From DATEPR01 sp036279295 (GTDB taxonomy: Bacteria > Actinomycetota > Actinomycetes > Mycobacteriales > Pseudonocardiaceae): a stretch of 18,450 bases of DNA. Below the pieces are notes generated by a model that was given only the letters and a program-made list of their open reading frames with translations, was not told the origin of the DNA and did not search any database. The stretch spans positions 1 through 18,450 of the forward strand of contig DASUJK010000383.1 in the NCBI GenBank assembly GCA_036279295.1, written 5' to 3'. A program made the position numbers and the translations under genes. Positions 12,648 through 18,450 of the stretch are shown here, piece by piece (position 1 is the stretch's first letter; the number at the start of each line of letters is the position of its first letter).

Positions 12648-13928
12648 TCAGCTGGGGCTGCGCAGCACGTCCAGGACCAACTCCGTCGGTTCCGGCGCCG
12701 CCTCGGTCACCGAGTAGCCGCCGGCCAGCGCGTCCAGCGCCGCCGGCACCGTGTCCGGCCGGTTCGTGCGCAGCTCCAGGACCGGCTGGCCCTTCGTCAC
12801 CCGCTCGCCCGGCCGCGCCAGGCACAGCACGCCTGCCGCGTGATCCACCGGGTCCTCCTTGCGGGCCCGGCCCGCGCCCAACCGCCAGGCGGCCACACCC
12901 ACCGCATAGGCATCCAGGCCGAGCACACCGTCCTCGGGCGCCTCGACCACGTGCGTGGTGTCCGCCGTGGGCATCGCCGCGTCCGGGTCACCGCCCTGCG
13001 CGCTGATCATCCGGCACCAGGTCTCGTATGCGGCACCGGAAGCCAGCACAGCAGCCGGGTCCACATCGGACAGTCCGGCCAGCGCGAGCATCTCCCTGGC
13101 CAGCGCCACCGTCAGCGCCACGACGTCGTCCGGGCCACCGCCACGCAGCACGTCCACCGACTCGGCCACCTCGACCGCGTTGCCGACCGCCCGGCCAAGC
13201 GGCACCGACATGTCCGTCAGCAGTGCGCTGACCGGGACGCCGTGCTGGCCACCGATACCGACCAGGGCCGCGGCCAACTCGCGGGCCCGCTCGTGGGTCT
13301 TCATGAACGCACCCGAGCCGACCTTCACGTCCAGCACCAGGCCACCGGCACCTTCGGCGATCTTCTTGCTCATGATCGAGCTGGCGATCAGCGGGATCGA
13401 CTCCACGGTGCCGGTCACGTCGCGCAGCGCGTACAGCTTGCGGTCGGCCGGGGCCAGGGTCGGCGTGGTCGCGCACACCACGGCCCCCACGTCGTTGAGC
13501 TGGCTGATGATCTCTTCGTTGGACAGCTGCGCGCGCCAGCCGGGGATGGATTCCAGCTTGTCCAGCGTGCCGCCGGTGTGGCCGAGGCCCCGACCGGACA
13601 GCTGCGGCACGGCGGCACCGCACGCGGCCACCAGCGGAGCCAGCGGCAGCGTGATCTTGTCGCCGACACCGCCGGTGGAGTGCTTGTCCACCGTCGGCCT
13701 GCGCACGCCGGACAGGTCCAGCCGGTCCCCGGAGGCGATCATCGCGGCCGTCCAGCGCGCGGTTTCACCGGTGTCCATGCCGTTGCAGCAGATGGCCATG
13801 GCCAGCGCGGCCATCTGCTCCTCGGCCACCGCGTCCCGGGTGTAGGCGTCCACCACCCAGTCGATCTGCTCGTCGGTCAGCCGGCCGCCGTCCCGCTTGA
13901 CGTGGATCACGTCCACTGTGGAGAACAT
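12648..13928 (-). CDS. deoA: Thymidine (pyrimidine-nucleoside) phosphorylase
   Basis: This enzyme splits thymidine and deoxyuridine with phosphate into base and 2-deoxyribose-1-phosphate. The 426-residue protein carries the family signature S-G-R-G-L-G-H-T-G-G-T-L-D-K-L-E starting at Ser111, and the phosphate/nucleoside-binding K-H-S-T-G-G-V-G-D-K about 25 residues before it. S-S-I-M-S-K-K-I-A-E-G (substrate-binding) and D-V-K-V-G-S-G-A-F-M-K-T are also intact. The frame is open to 14060, but upstream codons overlap cdd in another frame. ATG 13928 gives the typical M-F-S-T-V-D-V-I-H-V-K-R-D start; GTG at 13937 (overlapping the cdd TGA as GTGA) is an alternative. It is the last gene of the transporter-cdd-deoA operon, 5 bp after cdd, and ends just before the terminator. 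Its product feeds DeoC after isomerisation by a mutase not in the window. Confidence 0.96.
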   Translation of the reverse strand: MFSTVDVIHVKRDGGRLTDEQIDWVVDAYTRDAVAEEQMAALAMAICCNGMDTGETARWTAAMIASGDRLDLSGVRRPTVDKHSTGGVGDKITLPLAPLVAACGAAVPQLSGRGLGHTGGTLDKLESIPGWRAQLSNEEIISQLNDVGAVVCATTPTLAPADRKLYALRDVTGTVESIPLIASSIMSKKIAEGAGGLVLDVKVGSGAFMKTHERARELAAALVGIGGQHGVPVSALLTDMSVPLGRAVGNAVEVAESVDVLRGGGPDDVVALTVALAREMLALAGLSDVDPAAVLASGAAYETWCRMISAQGGDPDAAMPTADTTHVVEAPEDGVLGLDAYAVGVAAWRLGAGRARKEDPVDHAAGVLCLARPGERVTKGQPVLELRTNRPDTVPAALDALAGGYSVTEAAPEPTELVLDVLRSPS

Positions 13929-13933
13929 GCCGG

Positions 13934-14323
13934 TCACGGTAGCTGCGCCGGTCCGAACGCGTCCGGCAGCACCTCGCTCATCGTCAGGATGCCGCGCGGG
14001 GTGTCCAGCAGGCAGTCCGGGCCGCCCAGCTCGTAGATCACCTGTCGACACCGACCGCACGGCATGAGCAACTCGTTGTCACCACTGCGGCAGGCCACCG
14101 CAAGGAACCGGCCGCCGCCGGACAGGCGCAACTGGCCGGCCATCGTGCACTCGGCACACAACGTCAGTCCGTACGACGCGTTCTCCACGTTGCAGCCGGC
14201 CACCGTCCGGCCGTCGTCACACAGCGCGGCCGCGCCGACGTGCAGGCCGGAGTAGGGCGCGTAGGCCGCCTGCGCCGCTATCACGGCGGCCGAGCGCAGG
14301 GCGTCCCAGTCGATCGTGGTCAT
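13934..14323 (-). CDS. cdd: Cytidine deaminase
   Basis: It deaminates cytidine and deoxycytidine to uridine and deoxyuridine. At 129 residues it belongs to the short homotetrameric class (B. subtilis Cdd type). The zinc site is complete: Cys56 and catalytic Glu58 in C-A-E-C, Cys89 and Cys92 in P-C-G-R-C. The substrate-binding N-V-E-N-A-S-Y-G precedes the first motif. The ATG at 14323 lies 3 bp after the permease stop, with GGGGTGA nearby as a possible ribosome-binding site that overlaps the end of the permease gene. It links the nucleoside importer with thymidine phosphorylase, since deoxyuridine made here is a DeoA substrate. Confidence 0.97.
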   Translation of the reverse strand: MTTIDWDALRSAAVIAAQAAYAPYSGLHVGAAALCDDGRTVAGCNVENASYGLTLCAECTMAGQLRLSGGGRFLAVACRSGDNELLMPCGRCRQVIYELGGPDCLLDTPRGILTMSEVLPDAFGPAQLP

Positions 14324-14326
14324 GCG

Positions 14327-16831
14327 TCACCCCAGGGTGTAGGGCTGTCCGTCGGCGGCAGGCGCACGCACCCGGCCGACCACGCCTGCCACCGCGAAGA
14401 TGGTCGCGATGTAGGGCGCTGTGAGCAGCAGGTTCGAGTCGATCGGCGTGCCGGCCTGGGACAGCAGACTGCCCAACTGGCCGGCGAAGCCGAACAACAG
14501 GGCGGCGGCCACCGCACCGGCAGGGCTCCACCGGCCGAAGATCACCGCGGCCAGCGCGATGAATCCCTTGCCGGAGGACATGTTCTCCACGAAGGTGTTG
14601 GTGGAGCCGGTACCGACCACCAGGAACGCTCCGGCCAGGCCCGCGATCACACCGCCCAGCAGCACGGCCCGGTACCGGGTCCGCTGCACGTTGATGCCCA
14701 CCGTGTCGGCGGCCTTCGGGTGTTCACCGACGGCCCGCAGCCGCAGGCCCCACCTGGTGTGGAACAGTCCGAAGTGGACAGCGATCACCAGAACATAGGT
14801 GGCGTAGAGGAAGATCGTGCCCTCGAACAGCACCGGGCCGATGATCGGAATATCGGCCAGCACCGGGATCCGGATCACCGTGAAGTAGCCAGGAGTGTTG
14901 TAGCGCTGCGGGTCGTTGGCCAGCAGCGTCTGGTAGAAGAAGTTCGTGATGCCCAGCGCGAACAGGTTCAGCACCACGCCGACGATCACCTGGTCCACCA
15001 GGTAGCGGATGGCCAGCACGGCGAGGACCGCGGCCAGCAGCACACCGGCCGCCACACCGCCGAGCACTCCGATCCACACGCTGCCGGCCAGCGTCGCGGC
15101 GATGCCGGCCGCGAACGCACCGAGCAGCAACTGGCCTTCCAGCGCCACGTTCACCACGCCGGAGCGCTCGCCGATCAGCCCGGCCAGCGCGCCCAGGATC
15201 AGCGGGATCGCCGACGGGAACAGTGAACCCTGCAACAGCGACACGATGTTCAGGCCGCTCGGCGAGCCGGCGACCGACCACACCATGAACGCCGTGACCA
15301 GGCAGAAGATCGCCAGTGTCGAGCACCAGCGGGCCCCGAGCAGTTTCGCGGCGCGCAATCCGCCGACCAGCACGGCCACCAGGCACAGCACCAGGATCAC
15401 CGGTCTCGCGGTGAACGTGAGGGTGCCCAGATTGATCGAGGCGTCGGACAGCGACAGCTGGAAATGCGCCTTGCCGCCTGCGCGCTGCCCGATGCCGAAC
15501 GCCAGCACACCGAGCACGCCGAGCACCGCTTGCAGGACACCGGCGAACAGGTGCCTCGGTATCCGCGCCCGCCGAGCCGTGTTGATCGCCACCGACAGAT
15601 TCGTGACCGCACCGGTCAACTGGGCGCCGTACCGGTCCTTGAGCCGGAAGAACGCCCTGATCAGCCGAGGTGCGGCGATGAAGATGACGATCAGCGCCTC
15701 GATGACCGTGACGATGTCGATCGGCACGCCGCCACCGGCAGCCCCCGCGGTCGCGGCCTGCAGTGTCCGGCCGCCCGCCTTCAGGCCACCGAGCAGCAGG
15801 CCAGCGCCGACCGTGCCCCACGGCCGGGTCCGGCCGAGCAGGGCCACGGTGATCGCGTCGAAGCCGTAGTTGGACGAGATGTTGGGTGTGATCTGGTAGG
15901 ACGTGATGCCACCCAGCGCCATGACCGTGCCGGCCAGGCCGGCCAGCGCACCGGCCAGCAGCATCGCCTGGATCGTCGTCGACGACACGTTCATGCCGGC
16001 GGTCCGCGCCGCGGCCGGGTTCGCGCCGACGGCCCGCAGCCGGAAACCGACGGTGCTGCGCGACATCAACCACCACACGACGGCCGCGGCCGCGACGGCG
16101 AGCAGGATACCGAGGTCGAAGTTGAGGCTGCCGCCGAGCAGGTGCGGCAGTTGGGCGTTGCCGTCGATCACCTTGCTGGCCTGCGGATTGCCCGGCTGCT
16201 GGATACTGTGCAGGCTGAGCAGGTACTTCAGGCCGAACAGCGCGACATAGTTGAGCATGATCGTGGTGATCACCTCGTGCGCGCCGGTCCTGGCCTTGAG
16301 GAAACCAGCCAGGTAACCCCAGATCGCGCCACCGGCGATGCCGGCCAGGATGGCCACGATCAGGTGCACCACCACCGGCAGGTGCCACTCGAAGCCGACG
16401 TAGCCCGAGCAGAACGCGCCCAGCACGATCTGGCCCTCGGCACCGATGTTGAACAGACCGGACCGGAACGCCAGCGAGATGCCGAGACCGGCACAGATCA
16501 GCGGTGCCGCTGCCTGTGCGGTGTTGGACAGCGGGCCGAGGATGCCGGTGAGCGAACCGTCGTTGTGGATGTCGAAGACGGCACCGGAGAACATCGCCTC
16601 GTACGCGGAGGCCACCACGTGCCACGCGTCGGCGAAGAAGAACCCGGGAGCCGCGAAGAAGAACCCGAGATCGCCCTGCACGGTATGGTCGGTGAAGATC
16701 ATCAGCAGGCCGCCGAGCACCAGCGCGACCACCACGGCCAGCAGCGTGACCAACCAGCCGTCCCCGTGGCGGGGCCGTTCTTCCGGCGCGGCCTTCGGCG
16801 GCTCGACCGGCTTGTCCAGCGTTACGGTCAT
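14327..16831 (-). CDS. Fused double permease of a nucleoside-type ABC importer (NupP-NupQ / BmpB-BmpC-like)
   Basis: One uninterrupted frame of 834 residues carries two homologous permeases, each with many hydrophobic segments (BPD_transp_2 family). The first half (about 1-390) has the coupling-type motif G-L-F-N-I-G-A-E-G-Q at 125-134; the second (about 425-834) has the matching G-V-V-N-V-A-L-E-G-Q near 558. Both halves carry a later S-T-V-G-F-R-L-R-A-V-G or T-R-W-G-L-R-L-R-A-V-G segment. In B. subtilis (NupP, NupQ) and, as I recall, Streptomyces, these are separate genes. The join is a positively charged stretch (about 390-422, F-F-R-L-K-D-R-Y-G to R-R-A-R-I-P-R-H). The ATG overlaps the ATPase stop as ATGA. 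The substrates are most likely nucleosides because cdd and deoA follow directly. Confidence 0.93.
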   Translation of the reverse strand: MTVTLDKPVEPPKAAPEERPRHGDGWLVTLLAVVVALVLGGLLMIFTDHTVQGDLGFFFAAPGFFFADAWHVVASAYEAMFSGAVFDIHNDGSLTGILGPLSNTAQAAAPLICAGLGISLAFRSGLFNIGAEGQIVLGAFCSGYVGFEWHLPVVVHLIVAILAGIAGGAIWGYLAGFLKARTGAHEVITTIMLNYVALFGLKYLLSLHSIQQPGNPQASKVIDGNAQLPHLLGGSLNFDLGILLAVAAAAVVWWLMSRSTVGFRLRAVGANPAAARTAGMNVSSTTIQAMLLAGALAGLAGTVMALGGITSYQITPNISSNYGFDAITVALLGRTRPWGTVGAGLLLGGLKAGGRTLQAATAGAAGGGVPIDIVTVIEALIVIFIAAPRLIRAFFRLKDRYGAQLTGAVTNLSVAINTARRARIPRHLFAGVLQAVLGVLGVLAFGIGQRAGGKAHFQLSLSDASINLGTLTFTARPVILVLCLVAVLVGGLRAAKLLGARWCSTLAIFCLVTAFMVWSVAGSPSGLNIVSLLQGSLFPSAIPLILGALAGLIGERSGVVNVALEGQLLLGAFAAGIAATLAGSVWIGVLGGVAAGVLLAAVLAVLAIRYLVDQVIVGVVLNLFALGITNFFYQTLLANDPQRYNTPGYFTVIRIPVLADIPIIGPVLFEGTIFLYATYVLVIAVHFGLFHTRWGLRLRAVGEHPKAADTVGINVQRTRYRAVLLGGVIAGLAGAFLVVGTGSTNTFVENMSSGKGFIALAAVIFGRWSPAGAVAAALLFGFAGQLGSLLSQAGTPIDSNLLLTAPYIATIFAVAGVVGRVRAPAADGQPYTLG

Positions 16832-18411
16832 GACTGCTGCTCCTGCTGGTCCTCGTGTTCCGACACGGTCAGCGCGCTGGGGTGTGCCTCTGCCTCGGCG
16901 TGGGCCGTCTCGGGTGCGACACCGGCCATCATCAGGCCGACCGCGTCCCTGGACGCGCCGCCGGGCAGCACACCGATGATCCGACCCCGGTACATCACCG
17001 CGATCCGGTCGGCCAGCGCCAGTACCTCGTCCAGTTCGGTGGACACGATCACGACGGGCGTGCCGTTGTCCCGCTCGGCGACGATCCGGCGGTGGATGAA
17101 CTCCTGGGCGCCCACGTCCACGCCCCGCGTGGGCTGGGACGCCACGAACAGCTTCAGCGGCCGGGACATCTCCCTGGCCAGCACGACTTTCTGCTGGTTG
17201 CCGCCGGACAGCGTGCTCGCCGACGCGTCGATCGACGGGGTCCGGATGTCGAACTCGTCCACCCGCTGCTGGGCGTTGCGCCGGATCTCCGGGACCCGCA
17301 GCGCGAGGCCGGAGCCGTACGGCTCGCGGTCGTAGGTGTCCAACACCAGGTTCTCGGCCACCGTGAACGGGCCGACCAGGCCGTCGTGCTGGCGGTCCTC
17401 GGGGACGTAGCCCAGACCGCCGGCCAGCACATGGTGCGGTGACTGGCCGACCAGTTCGGTGCCGTTGAGGGTGATCGAACCGGACTCGGGGATGCGCACC
17501 CCGAGCAGCGCCTCGACCAGTTCCTCCTGGCCGTTGCCCTGCACCCCGGCCAGCCCGACGATCTCGCCCGCGTGCACGTCCAGGCTCAGGTCGTTCACCG
17601 CGACCGTGCCCCGGTCGTCCTGAATGGTCAGACCCGCGATACGCAGGCTGACCTCGCCGGGCTCGGCGGGGCCCTTCGCCACCACCAGTTGCACGTCCCG
17701 GCCGACCATCATGCCGGCGAGTTCTTCCTCGGTGTCCTGCGGCGACGCCTCGCCGACCACCTTGCCGCGCCGGATCACCGTGATCCGGTCCGCGACTGCT
17801 TTCACCTCCCGAAGTTTGTGGGTGATGAAGACGATGGACTTGCCGGCCGTGCGCAGTTCGCCCATCACGCGGATCAGCTCGTCGATCTCCTGCGGGGTGA
17901 GCACGGCGGTCGGCTCGTCCAGGATCAGCACGTCCACGTCGTGCACGAGCGCCTTCAGGATCTCCACCCGCTGTTGTACGCCCACCGGCAGATCACCGAC
18001 CAGCGCGTCCGGGTCCACGTCCAGACGATATCGCTCGGAGAGTTCGCGAACCCTCGTTCTCGCCGTACCTCGGGACAGCACGCCGAACGGCCCGTTGGTC
18101 CACTCGCGACCCAGCATCACGTTCTCGGCGACCGTGAACACCGGGACCAGCATGAAGTGCTGGTGCACCATGCCGATACCGGCGGAGATCGCGTCGCCGG
18201 GATTGCCGAACTTGACGGGCTTGTCATCGATCACGATCTCACCCTCGTCCGGCTGGTACAGGCCGTAGAGGACGTTCATCAGGGTCGACTTGCCGGCGCC
18301 GTTCTCACCGAGCAGGGCGTGGATCTCGCCGGGCTGCACGACAAGGTCGATCGAATCGTTGGCGGCCAGCGCGCCGAACCGCTTGGTGATGCCCCGAAGC
18401 TCCAGACGCAT
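16828..18411 (-). CDS. Nucleoside-type ABC importer ATPase with two nucleotide-binding domains (NupO-like)
   Basis: The 527-residue protein holds two ABC domains in tandem, as in NupO/YufO and RbsA-type sugar/nucleoside importers. Domain 1: Walker A G-E-N-G-A-G-K-S-T (35-43), Q-loop Gln84, a degenerate signature L-P-V-G-V-Q-Q-R (141-148), Walker B V-L-I-L-D-E (161-166) and switch His in I-T-H-K. Domain 2: Walker A is degenerate (G-V-Q-G-N-G-Q-E-E, no Lys), the signature L-S-G-G-N-Q-Q-K is perfect and Walker B ends A-S-Q-P-T-R-G, without the catalytic Glu. So ATP hydrolysis should occur at one composite site, which is normal for this family. ATG 18411 is preferred to upstream TTG 18429 because GGGAG lies 9 nt before it. 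A substrate-binding lipoprotein gene would be expected upstream but lies outside the window. Confidence 0.95.
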   Translation of the reverse strand: MRLELRGITKRFGALAANDSIDLVVQPGEIHALLGENGAGKSTLMNVLYGLYQPDEGEIVIDDKPVKFGNPGDAISAGIGMVHQHFMLVPVFTVAENVMLGREWTNGPFGVLSRGTARTRVRELSERYRLDVDPDALVGDLPVGVQQRVEILKALVHDVDVLILDEPTAVLTPQEIDELIRVMGELRTAGKSIVFITHKLREVKAVADRITVIRRGKVVGEASPQDTEEELAGMMVGRDVQLVVAKGPAEPGEVSLRIAGLTIQDDRGTVAVNDLSLDVHAGEIVGLAGVQGNGQEELVEALLGVRIPESGSITLNGTELVGQSPHHVLAGGLGYVPEDRQHDGLVGPFTVAENLVLDTYDREPYGSGLALRVPEIRRNAQQRVDEFDIRTPSIDASASTLSGGNQQKVVLAREMSRPLKLFVASQPTRGVDVGAQEFIHRRIVAERDNGTPVVIVSTELDEVLALADRIAVMYRGRIIGVLPGGASRDAVGLMMAGVAPETAHAEAEAHPSALTVSEHEDQQEQQS

Positions 18412-18450
18412 GGCTGCACGCTCCCACAAGGCCGGGCGCGCGGGGGCGGG

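Noticed and set aside
13929..14060. N-terminal extension of thymidine phosphorylase to 14060
   Set aside because: The extra 44 codons overlap cdd in another frame and encode an R/G/P-rich stretch without homology; ATG 13928 matches the family start.
16828..18411. Broken second ABC domain as a sign of decay
   Set aside because: Loss of the Walker A lysine and the catalytic Glu in domain 2 is usual in NupO/RbsA-type ATPases, so this is normal for the family.

Overview
The window is a GC-rich, densely coded stretch of an actinomycete chromosome. Its gene set, GTG/TTG starts, leaderless promoters and protein sequences suggest a member of the Pseudonocardiales (Amycolatopsis / Saccharothrix / Kibdelosporangium type), though this is judged by eye, not by database search. 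I see no phage, IS element, CRISPR array, tRNA or rRNA.

Layout. 1-1527 (minus): endonuclease V followed by a patatin-like phospholipase that runs off the left edge. 1591-2241 (plus): a DUF1707 protein. 2330-5599 (plus): deoC, an aldehyde dehydrogenase and a half-length aldehyde-dehydrogenase-like protein, all overlapping or nearly so. 5687-7105 (plus): a universal stress protein and a class III adenylate cyclase. 7231-8526 (plus): an acidic protein with an internal duplication. 8543-9745 (minus): an MFS transporter under a clear 30-bp palindromic operator. 9888-10982 (minus): adenosine deaminase. 10983-11344: a 362-bp non-coding region rich in inverted repeats, including a compact three-way-junction RNA candidate with an alternative pairing. 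11345-12583 (plus): a long coiled-coil protein. A 20-bp perfect terminator stem then separates it from a convergent minus-strand operon (12648-18411) of ABC ATPase, fused double permease, cdd and deoA.

The theme is nucleoside uptake and catabolism. The ABC importer (Bmp/Nup type) brings nucleosides in. Cdd and Add deaminate cytidine and adenosine. DeoA releases deoxyribose-1-phosphate from pyrimidine deoxynucleosides. DeoC cleaves deoxyribose-5-phosphate to acetaldehyde and glyceraldehyde-3-phosphate, and the adjacent aldehyde dehydrogenase probably removes the acetaldehyde. The phosphopentomutase, purine nucleoside phosphorylase and substrate-binding lipoprotein needed to complete the route are not in the window. 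A second theme is cAMP: a stress protein resembling the mycobacterial cAMP-binding Usp sits 9 bp upstream of an adenylate cyclase.

The most unusual items are: (i) the three-way-junction / alternative-helix element at 11216-11300; (ii) a 43-bp dispersed hairpin repeat, present twice, each time just after a stop codon and in the orientation of the gene it follows; (iii) the in-frame fusion of the two nucleoside permeases; (iv) the ALDH plus half-ALDH pair behind deoC; and (v) the operator over the MFS gene.
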